5,086 nt of DNA, taken from assembly GCA_934561725.1 (NCBI GenBank), contig CAKTGW010000108.1, positions 1 to 5,086 on the forward strand, written 5' to 3'. Made by a program: the position numbers and the translations under genes. The notes beneath the pieces were generated by a model. The model was not told the DNA's origin and made no database searches. It was given only the letters and a program-made list of their open reading frames with translations. Shown piece after piece: positions 1 to 5,086 of the stretch; position 1 is the first letter of the stretch, and each line of letters starts with the position of its first letter. Origin of the DNA: an uncultured Oscillospiraceae bacterium. Its GTDB lineage: Bacteria > Bacillota > Clostridia > Oscillospirales > Oscillospiraceae.

Positions 1-112
1 CGGATTGCAGATCGTTTGTGCCGTCCATACCGGCAGAGGGGACGGTTTGGTTGGAACATGCTGCCAATGACAGCATGAATAAAATTGCGATCGCCGGAAT
101 CAATTTTTTCAT
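1..112 (-). CDS. Putative lipoprotein, N-terminal part only (runs off the left edge)
   Basis: The reading frame opens with ATG at 112-110 and stays open to the window edge, giving 37 codons. It begins with a typical lipoprotein signal peptide: two lysines at residues 2-3, a hydrophobic stretch at about residues 4-16, then the lipobox L16-A17-A18-C19. Cys19 would be lipidated after signal peptidase II cleavage, anchoring the mature protein to the outer face of the membrane. The few mature residues are polar (S, N, Q, T, D, G), like a flexible linker. An AGGAGG ribosome binding site lies at 118-123, 5 bases from the start. The ATG overlaps the TGA stop of the HAAS-like gene as ATGA, so the two are probably translationally coupled. 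The functional domain is outside the window, so no function can be given. Genes next to PadR-HAAS pairs often encode surface or transporter proteins, which is context only. Confidence 0.82.
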   Translation of the reverse strand, partial: MKKLIPAIAILFMLSLAACSNQTVPSAGMDGTNDLQS

Positions 113-567
113 AGATGCCTCCTGCTGCGGACTACCCGGCTGATTTGAATGACAGCAAACACAGCGGCGATCACACCGACCGCCAATATGATCTGCAGAG
201 CATCAAAACCGGCCGTTCCCGCGATCTGAATGCTCGTCATTGCGTCAGCCTGTCCGATCGCGCCATCCGGAGCGTCAGCGGCTTTCGCAATAGTATAGAT
301 CACAAATGCAGCAACAGCTGCCGCCGCAGAAAAGATGGTTAAACCAAGCTCTCTTCGCTTTTGTGGTGCGGAATCGGAGCCAAGCTGTTCTGCCATGCTA
401 TCGGCAAATTCCTTTGGCGTGCCCAGACGTTCAATAACCTGCTGCTCTGTTTCTCCGTGCTCCGCAGCAGAAGAAAAAATCTCATTCAAATCACGCACGA
501 CCTCAATTTTTGCCCTCTGCGATATATTCAATTCTTTCTTGACCTGCCTGATATACTGATCTTTCAT
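109..567 (-). CDS. HAAS/DUF1700-like membrane protein paired with PadR
   Basis: This gene encodes 152 aa. Residues 1-63 form a charged helical domain (MKDQYIRQVKKEL start, then a stretch ending in L48-G49-T50-P51 and F54-A55), matching the pattern of HAAS/DUF1700 domains, which precede membrane helices and are typically encoded beside PadR regulators. Two hydrophobic segments follow at about residues 74-96 and 122-143, with a loop rich in A, D and G between them and a basic tail (RVVRSRR), which suggests both termini are cytoplasmic. I chose ATG at 567 rather than the upstream in-frame start at 615. It has a GGAGGT site 6 bases upstream, overlaps the padR-like stop as ATGA, and yields the family's usual N-terminus. 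The role is probably regulatory or signalling at the membrane with the PadR protein; no enzymatic residues are seen. The family assignment rests on pattern recognition, so it is likely rather than certain. Confidence 0.82.
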   Translation of the reverse strand: MKDQYIRQVKKELNISQRAKIEVVRDLNEIFSSAAEHGETEQQVIERLGTPKEFADSMAEQLGSDSAPQKRRELGLTIFSAAAAVAAFVIYTIAKAADAPDGAIGQADAMTSIQIAGTAGFDALQIILAVGVIAAVFAVIQISRVVRSRRHL

Positions 568-923
568 TCGGATACCTCCGTTTGCTGATAGGCGGCAATA
601 AAGCCGTTTACGCAATCTGCATAGTTTGCCCAGAAGGCAATCAATTCCCGCAGGACGTCTTTCCCTTTGGGTGTAAGAGAGTAATACTTCTTGGAGCCTC
701 CGTTAGTTGCTGCCGGAACCAAACGGCATTGGATCAGCGCTGCTTCCTGCAGACGATACAGAATAGGGTAAACCGTTCCTTCCTTTGCGCACCCCAAAAC
801 AGATGCATTGTTGTTCAGCTCTGTGATTATTTCATAGCCATAGGTTTCCCTGCGTCCGATCAAGGATAAGAGGATCATTTCAAGAGAGCCTTTTTTGAAT
901 TGCTGCACATATTTGCTATCCAT
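564..923 (-). CDS. PadR-family transcriptional regulator
   Basis: This gene encodes 119 aa, the usual length of the small PadR subfamily (LmrR-like), made of one winged helix-turn-helix and a short C-terminal dimerisation helix. The wHTH spans about residues 13-90. Visible family features are the first helix KGSLEMILLSLI, the YGYEI motif at 28-32, the recognition-helix region with EGTVYPILYRLQEAALI (48-64), and the wing with KKYYSLTPKGKDVL (78-91). The C-terminal helix (about 92-115) contains aromatic and aliphatic residues suited to dimer packing. ATG at 923 has a GAGG sequence 8 bases upstream. PadR proteins are usually repressors, often of their own operon; the promoter and palindrome just upstream fit autoregulation. 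The stop overlaps the start of the HAAS-like gene (ATGA), so repressor and membrane partner are made together. The effector is unknown. Confidence 0.93.
   Translation of the reverse strand: MDSKYVQQFKKGSLEMILLSLIGRRETYGYEIITELNNNASVLGCAKEGTVYPILYRLQEAALIQCRLVPAATNGGSKKYYSLTPKGKDVLRELIAFWANYADCVNGFIAAYQQTEVSE
574..579 (-). promoter_or_regulatory. Ribosome binding site deciding the HAAS-like start
   Basis: GGAGGT on the minus strand lies 6 bases before ATG 567-565. It supports the 152-aa product over a 168-aa product starting at 615, and it lies inside the end of the PadR coding region. Confidence 0.75.
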
Positions 924-949
924 ACTCTCTGCCTCATTTCAGCTGTTTT

Positions 950-986
950 CTGGTTTGCTATTTAGCATTGCTAAGCAGCAAACCAG
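950..986. promoter_or_regulatory. 37-bp palindrome, probable operator for the PadR protein
   Basis: Arms of 10 bp (CTGGTTTGCT at 950-959 and AGCAAACCAG at 977-986) and inner arms of 5 bp (TTAGC at 962-966 and GCTAA at 970-974) share the same centre at 968. Of the 18 base pairs flanking the central base, 16 match; the mismatches are 960/976 and 961/975. It touches the predicted -10 box and covers the predicted transcription start, so a bound dimer, or two dimers, would block transcription. No T run follows it on either strand, which argues against a terminator. Binding by this PadR protein is inferred from position and symmetry; the sequence is not the ATGT/ACAT type known for phenolic-acid PadR operators. 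Confidence 0.7.
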
Positions 987-1014
987 TTATACTATATTTC
1001 GCCATTTCAGTCAA
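986..1014 (-). promoter_or_regulatory. Sigma-70/SigA-type promoter of the padR-like operon
   Basis: On the minus strand, a -35 box TTGACT (1014-1009) and a -10 box TATAAC (991-986) are separated by exactly 17 bases. Transcription would start near 979-980, giving a leader of about 56 bases to the ATG at 923. It lies just downstream of the his terminator, so the operon has its own promoter. The -10 box directly abuts, and by one base overlaps, the palindrome. Confidence 0.75.
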
Positions 1015-1044
1015 TAGCTTTCTTAAAAGAGTAATGATTTGTTA

Positions 1045-1089
1045 AAAACTGAGAACACCCGGACATTTTGTCCGGGTGTTCTCAGTTTT
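1045..1089 (-). terminator. Rho-independent terminator of the his operon, bidirectional
   Basis: A perfect 21-bp inverted repeat (1045-1065 and 1069-1089) surrounds a 3-base loop. The core is GC-rich (ACACCCGGACA and its complement) and the outer pairs are A-T. On the minus strand the stem ends in a run of five T (1048-1044), partly within the stem; on the plus strand it ends in four T. It starts 45 bases after the hisIE stop and lies before the padR-like promoter, so it separates the two operons. The symmetry means it could also stop plus-strand transcripts, but no plus-strand gene is seen here. Confidence 0.93.
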
Positions 1090-1134
1090 AATTATGGATC
1101 AGCTTTGTGCCGCTTCGTTGATTTTGGCTTTTAT

Positions 1135-1782
1135 TCAGACCATTTTTTCCTGCTTGACCTTGTGGTCAATGATATGGCGGGAGGCCAGTTCATTGCGCAC
1201 ATCCTCCACACTGATGCCGGCTTCCACCATCAGCACCATGACGTGATACATCAGATCAGCGATTTCATAGACGGTCTCCCGCTTGTCCTGAGCCTTGGCG
1301 GCAATAATGACTTCTGTGCATTCCTCGCCTACCTTTTTCAGGATCTTGTCCAAACCCTTTTCAAAGAGATAGGTAGTGTAGCTGCTGGCGGGCATTTCAT
1401 TCTTGCGGCCCTCGAGCAGGGCGTACAATCCCTCCACGGAAAAAGCATGCTCCGATTCGCTGAGATACAGAGTGTCATTAAAGCAGCTGTCTGTTCCAAG
1501 GTGGCAGGCAGGGCCGTCTTTATTGACCAGCACGACCAGCGCATCACGGTCACAGTCGGCAATGATCTCCACAATGTGCTGCACATTTCCGCTCTCTTCG
1601 CCTTTGCGCCAGAGCTTTTGGCGGGAACGGCTCCAGAAGCAGGTGCGGCCCTCGCGCAGACTGATCTCCAGGCTTTCCCGGTTCATATAGGCCACGGTGA
1701 GGACCTTTTTACTGGTGGCGTCTACAACTACGGCGGGGATCAGGCCGTGGCTGTTAAATTGAATATCGTCAATTGTGATCAT
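1135..1782 (-). CDS. hisIE: Bifunctional phosphoribosyl-AMP cyclohydrolase / phosphoribosyl-ATP pyrophosphatase
   Basis: This 215-aa cytoplasmic enzyme performs steps 2 and 3 of histidine synthesis. The HisE part removes pyrophosphate from PR-ATP and the HisI part opens the adenine ring of PR-AMP. The HisI domain (about 1-110) shows FWSRSRQKLWRKGEESG (49-65), the Asp cluster D76/D78/D80 for Mg, and the Cys triad C77, C93 and C100 (in PACHLGTDSC) that binds zinc across the dimer. The HisE domain (about 117-205) is a MazG-like all-alpha domain with EECTE (153-157) and EIAD (173-176) as metal-binding motifs. The length fits a HisIE fusion. It is the last gene of the operon, 15 bases after hisF, with AGGGAG (1792-1797) 9 bases before the ATG. 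A terminator follows. Confidence 0.97.
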   Translation of the reverse strand: MITIDDIQFNSHGLIPAVVVDATSKKVLTVAYMNRESLEISLREGRTCFWSRSRQKLWRKGEESGNVQHIVEIIADCDRDALVVLVNKDGPACHLGTDSCFNDTLYLSESEHAFSVEGLYALLEGRKNEMPASSYTTYLFEKGLDKILKKVGEECTEVIIAAKAQDKRETVYEIADLMYHVMVLMVEAGISVEDVRNELASRHIIDHKVKQEKMV

Positions 1783-1797
1783 TCTGAAAATCTCCCT

Positions 1798-2553
1798 TTA
1801 TCTTACATTGATGCCGTTGGCGGCAAGACTGTGCTTGAGCTCGGAAATAGAGACCTCGCCAAAGTGAAAAATCGAGGCGGCAAGACCCGCATCCACGCCC
1901 GGCAGTGTCTGGAAAAGGTCTATAAAATCCTGGATCTTTCCCGCACCGCCGGAGGCGATAACAGGGACGCGGACGGCATCGCAGACGGCTTGAAGCATTT
2001 CAAGGTCAAAGCCGCCCTTTACGCCGTCTGTGTCGATGCTGTTGACAACGATCTCGCCGGCGCCGGCATCTGCGCCGCGCCGGAGCCAGTCGATGGCATC
2101 AATACCGGTATTGTCGCGCCCGCCCCGGGCAAAGAGGGTAAAGCGTCCGTCCACGCGCTTGATATCTGTGGAGAGGACAACGCACTGATCTCCGTATTTT
2201 TTTGCCGCCGCGCCGATCAATCCCGGGTCGCGGATGGCGCCGGAATTGACGCTGACCTTGTCCGCGCCGCATTTCAGCACCCGGTCAAAGTCGTCCAGCG
2301 TGTTGATCCCGCCGCCTACAGTGAGCGGGATGAAAATGGTGGAGGCCACCTGCCGCAGAATATCCGTAAACAGGCCGCGGCCCTCCGCGGAAGCGGTGAT
2401 GTCATAGAACACCAGCTCGTCTGCGCCGCAGCTGCTGTAGAACCTGCCCAGCTCCACGGGGGAGGAGACGTCGTTCAGTCCTTCAAAATTCACGCCCTTG
2501 ACTACACGGCCGTTTCGCACGTCCAGACAGGGGATAATACGTTTTGTGATCAT
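1798..2553 (-). CDS. hisF: Imidazole glycerol phosphate synthase, cyclase subunit
   Basis: This 251-aa (beta/alpha)8 barrel pairs with HisH. It uses ammonia from HisH to convert PRFAR into imidazole glycerol phosphate and AICAR, the latter feeding purine synthesis. The acid-base aspartates are D11 (IIPCLDVRNG) and D130 (LSTDIKRVDG), the positions known in the Thermotoga enzyme. Phosphate-binding glycines lie in VGGGI (79-83), SIDTDG (172-177) and ASGGAG (200-205). The residues forming the ammonia gate at the base of the barrel, R5, E46, K99 and E167, are all present, indicating a working glutaminase interface. The protein is complete, ending in NGINVR. The ATG overlaps the hisA stop (ATGA), and GGGAGG (2564-2569) lies 10 bases upstream. 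Confidence 0.98.
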   Translation of the reverse strand: MITKRIIPCLDVRNGRVVKGVNFEGLNDVSSPVELGRFYSSCGADELVFYDITASAEGRGLFTDILRQVASTIFIPLTVGGGINTLDDFDRVLKCGADKVSVNSGAIRDPGLIGAAAKKYGDQCVVLSTDIKRVDGRFTLFARGGRDNTGIDAIDWLRRGADAGAGEIVVNSIDTDGVKGGFDLEMLQAVCDAVRVPVIASGGAGKIQDFIDLFQTLPGVDAGLAASIFHFGEVSISELKHSLAANGINVR

Positions 2554-3269
2554 AGGGCGGTAGCCTCCCGGAGAGCGGCGGCAAGGTCAATGCTGCCTGT
2601 ATACAGGGCCTTTCCCAAAATGGCTCCATAGAGCTTCATCTGTCCCAGCGCGGTAATATCGTCCATGCTGCTTACGCCGCCCGAGGCAATGATATCCATG
2701 CTGAACTGCTCCTGCAGAGCCTTGTACAGGGGAAGATTGGTCCCCTTCATGGCACCGTCGCGGGAGATATCCGTGCAGATGATGGTCTGCACGCCGATCC
2801 CGGCCAGCTCACGGCAGAAGCCAAAGCCATCGCTGTCAGAGACAGAGGTCCAGCCATGGGTAGCCACAAAGCCATCCCGCAGGTCTACGCCCACGGCAAT
2901 ACCGGCGGCATATTTTTCCACCATGCTCCGGGTGAATGATGGGTCTGTTACGGCGGCTGTGCCCAAAATGACCCGCAGGACGCCTGCATCCAGATAGCTT
3001 TGAATGACAGACTCGCTGCGTACACCGCCGCCCACCTGTGTTTTCAGTCCGCTCTCGCGGACAATACGGCCAATCAGCTCAAGATTGGGGGTGCCGCCGG
3101 TTTTTGCACCTTCCAGATCCACTACGTGCAGATACTCTGCACCGGCTTCACGGAAGGAACAGGCTACGGCCACAGGATCATCACTGTAAACGGTCATCTG
3201 TGCATAATCGCCCTTGAAGAGCCGCACGGCCTTTCCGTCATAGAGGTCAATGGCTGGGAAAATATTCAT
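2550..3269 (-). CDS. hisA: ProFAR isomerase (phosphoribosylformimino-AICAR ribotide isomerase)
   Basis: This 239-aa (beta/alpha)8 barrel catalyses the Amadori rearrangement of ProFAR to PRFAR, the substrate of HisH/HisF. The N-terminus has FPAIDLYDGKAVRL with catalytic D8; the second catalytic aspartate is D129 (VGVDLRDG). Other family marks are VVDLEGAKTG (49-58), QVGGGVR (78-84), W140, CTDISRDGAMKG (165-176) and the phosphate-binding ASGGVSS (195-201). The length is normal. A tryptophan-pathway dual enzyme (PriA) is possible in actinobacteria, but the his-operon context and sequence fit HisA. It overlaps hisH upstream and hisF downstream by ATGA, so the three genes that make and use PRFAR are translationally linked. 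GGAGG (3277-3281) lies 7 bases before the ATG. Confidence 0.97.
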   Translation of the reverse strand: MNIFPAIDLYDGKAVRLFKGDYAQMTVYSDDPVAVACSFREAGAEYLHVVDLEGAKTGGTPNLELIGRIVRESGLKTQVGGGVRSESVIQSYLDAGVLRVILGTAAVTDPSFTRSMVEKYAAGIAVGVDLRDGFVATHGWTSVSDSDGFGFCRELAGIGVQTIICTDISRDGAMKGTNLPLYKALQEQFSMDIIASGGVSSMDDITALGQMKLYGAILGKALYTGSIDLAAALREATAL

Positions 3270-3886
3270 GTATCTGCCTCCATTTCGCAGAATGCCCGCA
3301 GGATATTCAGTCCTACAGGGCCGCTTTTTTCCGGATGGAACTGGGTGCCCACCACATTGCCGCGCTGCACCGAGGCGGTGAGCATGGCTCCGTATTCCGT
3401 CCTGGCGGTGATGAATTCCTCCGGTGTGTCTGCCCAGTAGCTGTGGACAAAGTAGACATGTTTACCTTCGGATGTATATTTAAGCACGCCGCCGGGCTGA
3501 AGGATGTGCAGGGCATTCCAGCCAATGTGGGGAATCTTGAGACCGGCCGGAACATAGCCGCTGATGGGGCGGACTGTACCCGGGATCAGTCCGAGACCGG
3601 CGTGCTCGCCGTATTCCAGACTTTTATCAAACAGGAGCTGCATGCCCAGGCAGATACCCAGAAGAGGCTTTCCCTGTTCGCAGGCGTCCAGAACGGCTTC
3701 TGCCATGCCGGTAGAGCGCAGCTTTTCCGCGGCATCGGCAAAAGCGCCTACGCCGGGGAGAATAATACGGTCGGCCTTTTGGATCTCACAGCGGTCTCCG
3801 GTGACAACAGCATCGACGCCGATGCTGTTCAGAGATGAACGCAGGGAAAAAAGATTGCCTACGCCATAGTCGATGATTGCAAGCAT
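3266..3886 (-). CDS. hisH: Imidazole glycerol phosphate synthase, glutaminase subunit
   Basis: This 206-aa class I glutamine amidotransferase releases ammonia from glutamine and passes it into the HisF barrel. The catalytic triad is C79 (GICLGMQ), H184 and E186 (QFHPEKSG). The oxyanion strand PGVG is at 44-47 and the family HSYW motif at 148-151. I chose ATG 3886-3884 rather than an in-frame GTG at 3895: an AAGGTGA ribosome binding site lies 5 bases before the ATG, whereas nothing is correctly spaced for the GTG, and the protein then opens with MLAIIDYGVGNL as is usual for HisH. It follows hisB after 23 bases and overlaps hisA by ATGA, consistent with near-equal synthesis of partner subunits. 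Confidence 0.96.
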   Translation of the reverse strand: MLAIIDYGVGNLFSLRSSLNSIGVDAVVTGDRCEIQKADRIILPGVGAFADAAEKLRSTGMAEAVLDACEQGKPLLGICLGMQLLFDKSLEYGEHAGLGLIPGTVRPISGYVPAGLKIPHIGWNALHILQPGGVLKYTSEGKHVYFVHSYWADTPEEFITARTEYGAMLTASVQRGNVVGTQFHPEKSGPVGLNILRAFCEMEADT

Positions 3887-3891
3887 GTGGT

Positions 3892-3898
3892 TCACCTT
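3892..3898 (-). promoter_or_regulatory. Ribosome binding site deciding the hisH start
   Basis: AAGGTGA on the minus strand ends 5 bases before ATG 3886. It overlaps the alternative GTG codon at 3895-3893, which makes that GTG an unlikely start. Confidence 0.65.
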
Positions 3899-3909
3899 CC
3901 CGTTTTGTT

Positions 3910-4500
3910 TTATAAAACGCCTTTGGTAGAAGGAATCTCGTCTGCGAGAGCGGCGTCGATGGAGACGGCCTGACGCAGAGCGCGGCCCAGTCCCTTGAAA
4001 CAGCCCTCTATGATGTGATGTGCGTTTTTCCCGGCCAGGGAGCGCACATGCAGGGTGAAGCGGCCGGTGCGGGTGAGCGCAAGCAGAAATTCCTCTACCA
4101 GCTCTGTATCAAAGGTGCCGACCTTTTCGGTGGGAATGTCCAGCGCATAGCCCAGGCAGCTTCTGCCGGAAAGATCCAGGGCCACCAGGATCAGGGCTTC
4201 ATCCATGGGCAGCAGCATCTGTCCGTAGCGGTTGATGCCGCGGCACTCGCCCAGCGCCTGAGAGAGTGCCTGCCCCAGACAAATGCCGATGTCCTCCACA
4301 CTGTGGTGGTCATCCACATTTACGTCGCCCTGACAGCGCACGGTCAGATCAAACCGGCCGTGCCGGGCAAGCAGAGTGTGCATATGATCCAGAAAGCCCA
4401 CACCGGAATCAATAACCGCGCGGCCCTGTCCGTCCAGCTCCAGCGAGAGACGGATATTGGTCTCTGCTGTTTTTCTGGAAATATCTGCACGCCGGCTCAT
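3910..4500 (-). CDS. hisB: Imidazoleglycerol-phosphate dehydratase (monofunctional)
   Basis: This 196-aa enzyme dehydrates imidazole glycerol phosphate to imidazole acetol phosphate, the substrate of HisC. It is the dehydratase alone, without the N-terminal HAD phosphatase of the E. coli HisB fusion, so histidinol phosphate must be dephosphorylated by another protein. The duplicated manganese-binding histidine motifs are complete: FLDHMH (36-41), H47, DDHHSVED (63-70) and NAHHIIE (159-165). The C-terminus ends in the family-typical STKGVL. ATG 4500 is preferred over an upstream frame start near 4590 because it has AGGAGG 7 bases upstream, overlaps the hisC stop as ATGA, and gives the usual N-terminus; the extra 30 codons overlap hisC and resemble no HisB sequence. 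Confidence 0.97.
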   Translation of the reverse strand: MSRRADISRKTAETNIRLSLELDGQGRAVIDSGVGFLDHMHTLLARHGRFDLTVRCQGDVNVDDHHSVEDIGICLGQALSQALGECRGINRYGQMLLPMDEALILVALDLSGRSCLGYALDIPTEKVGTFDTELVEEFLLALTRTGRFTLHVRSLAGKNAHHIIEGCFKGLGRALRQAVSIDAALADEIPSTKGVL

Positions 4501-5086
4501 TGTGCATCCTCCTTTACGATGGCTTCCAGTGCGAGGAGCAGCGCCTGCATCTCCTCCGGGGTGCCAATGGTGATCCGCAGCCAGTCGCAAATACAGGCTT
4601 TGGAGAAATGACGCACCAGTATGCCCTGCTCCCGCAGACGCTCATACAGCTGGGTGCCGGAAAGGCCGGGCTTTCTGGTGAAGATAAAATTGGCGCAGCT
4701 GGGCAGCGTGACAAAGCCCAGCGCATCCAGCCCGGAGACTGCAGCGGCGCGGGTGCGCATGATCTTTTCGCAGTTTCGTTTGAAATAGCTGTCATCCTGT
4801 ATGGAAGCGATGCCGGCCAGAGAGGTGAGGCGGTTGATGCAGTAGGGATTTGTGGAAAACTTGATCGTGTTCAGATCTGCGATCAGTGCGGCATCGCCAA
4901 TGGCAAAGCCCAGACGTGCGCCGGCCAGAGAGCGGGATTTGGAGAAGGTCTGTGCTACGATCAGGTTTTTATAGCTTTTCGTCAGCTCAACGCAGCTTTC
5001 TGCGCCAAAATCAACATAAGCCTCGTCAATCAGGACCACATCATCGGGATTATGTTCCAGAATGCCGATGATCTCCTGCCGGCTGA
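4497..5086 (-). CDS. hisC: Histidinol-phosphate aminotransferase, C-terminal part (cut by the right edge)
   Basis: The last 195 codons are present, and the frame stays open to the window edge. HisC proteins are usually about 350 aa, so roughly 155 N-terminal residues lie outside. This PLP enzyme (aminotransferase class I/II) transfers the amino group of glutamate to imidazole acetol phosphate. Counting from the first full codon seen, VVLIDEAYVDFG (16-27) carries the Asp and Tyr that contact the cofactor, TFSKSRSLAGARLGF (46-60) carries the Schiff-base lysine K49 and phosphate-binding arginine R57, and WLRITIGTPEEM near the C-terminus carries the substrate-carboxylate arginine. A GTG at 5039 is internal to the gene, not a start, because coding-like sequence continues upstream (SRQEIIGILEHNPDD). 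It overlaps hisB by ATGA. HisC-like enzymes can also act on aromatic amino acids, but the context makes histidine the main role. Confidence 0.96.
   Translation of the reverse strand, partial: SRQEIIGILEHNPDDVVLIDEAYVDFGAESCVELTKSYKNLIVAQTFSKSRSLAGARLGFAIGDAALIADLNTIKFSTNPYCINRLTSLAGIASIQDDSYFKRNCEKIMRTRAAAVSGLDALGFVTLPSCANFIFTRKPGLSGTQLYERLREQGILVRHFSKACICDWLRITIGTPEEMQALLLALEAIVKEDAQ
4508..4513 (-). promoter_or_regulatory. Ribosome binding site deciding the hisB start
   Basis: A perfect AGGAGG within the final codons of hisC lies 7 bases before ATG 4500-4498. It fixes the 196-aa hisB product. Confidence 0.75.

Noticed and set aside
912..918. TTTGCTA at the PadR start region, repeating part of the palindrome arm (954-960), as a second operator half-site
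   Set aside because: It is only seven bases with no matching inverted copy nearby, so it could easily be chance.
950..986. The palindrome read as a second terminator
   Set aside because: No T run follows it on either strand, the stem has two mismatched pairs, and it lies at the predicted transcription start of the PadR gene.
962..993. Possible plus-strand promoter (TATACT at 988-993) that could make a short RNA ending at the terminator
   Set aside because: The best upstream -35-like sequences give spacers of 14 or 20 bases, and the AT-rich box overlaps the better minus-strand promoter. There is no independent support for a transcript.
1039..2631. Plus-strand open frame of 530 codons antisense to hisIE and hisF
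   Set aside because: It begins inside the terminator stem, runs opposite two enzymes with complete catalytic residues, and its translation shows no recognisable domain. Long antisense open frames are expected opposite GC-rich coding sequence.
3335..3838. Plus-strand open frame of 167 codons opposite hisH, and a similar 198-codon frame at 4015-4611 opposite hisB
   Set aside because: Both are antisense to well-supported his genes and have no recognisable domain.
4501..4590. N-terminal extension of hisB by 30 codons
   Set aside because: It overlaps the hisC coding region, lacks a suitable ribosome binding site, and gives residues unlike HisB, whereas ATG 4500 has a perfect AGGAGG.

Overview
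This window looks like chromosomal DNA of a Gram-positive, probably clostridial Firmicute (an Oscillospiraceae/Lachnospiraceae-like gut organism would fit). This is inferred from strong AGGAGG-type ribosome binding sites, the gene order hisC-hisB-hisH-hisA-hisF-hisIE with a fused HisIE, monofunctional HisB, and a PadR plus HAAS/DUF1700-type pair. The species cannot be named from the sequence alone. Every gene I can support is on the minus strand, so the window reads right to left.

Positions 5086 to 1135 hold the distal part of a histidine biosynthesis operon: the C-terminal half of hisC (cut by the window edge), then complete hisB, hisH, hisA, hisF and hisIE. All key catalytic and metal-binding residues I looked for are present. 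hisC/hisB, hisH/hisA and hisA/hisF each overlap by 4 bases (ATGA); hisB-hisH and hisF-hisIE are separated by 23 and 15 bases. Together these genes cover the pathway from phosphoribosyl-ATP to histidinol phosphate: HisE and HisI (steps 2 and 3), HisA (4), HisH with HisF (5), HisB (6) and HisC (7). Step 1 (hisG, perhaps with hisZ) and the last steps (hisD and a histidinol phosphatase) must be encoded elsewhere, most likely to the right of the window for hisG and hisD.

Positions 1045-1089 form a perfect 21-bp stem with a 3-base loop, flanked by A and T runs on either side. It closes the his operon and can act in both directions.

Positions 1014 to 1 hold a separate small operon that is less GC-rich: a consensus-like promoter (TTGACT-N17-TATAAC) abutting a 37-bp palindrome, then a PadR-family repressor, a HAAS/DUF1700-like protein with two membrane segments, and the first 37 codons of a lipoprotein of unknown function. 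The three genes are joined by ATGA overlaps. The palindrome lies across the predicted transcription start, as expected for a PadR autoregulatory operator. This cassette, not the ordinary his operon, is the part most worth following up. No RNA genes, CRISPR arrays, insertion sequences or attachment sites were seen.
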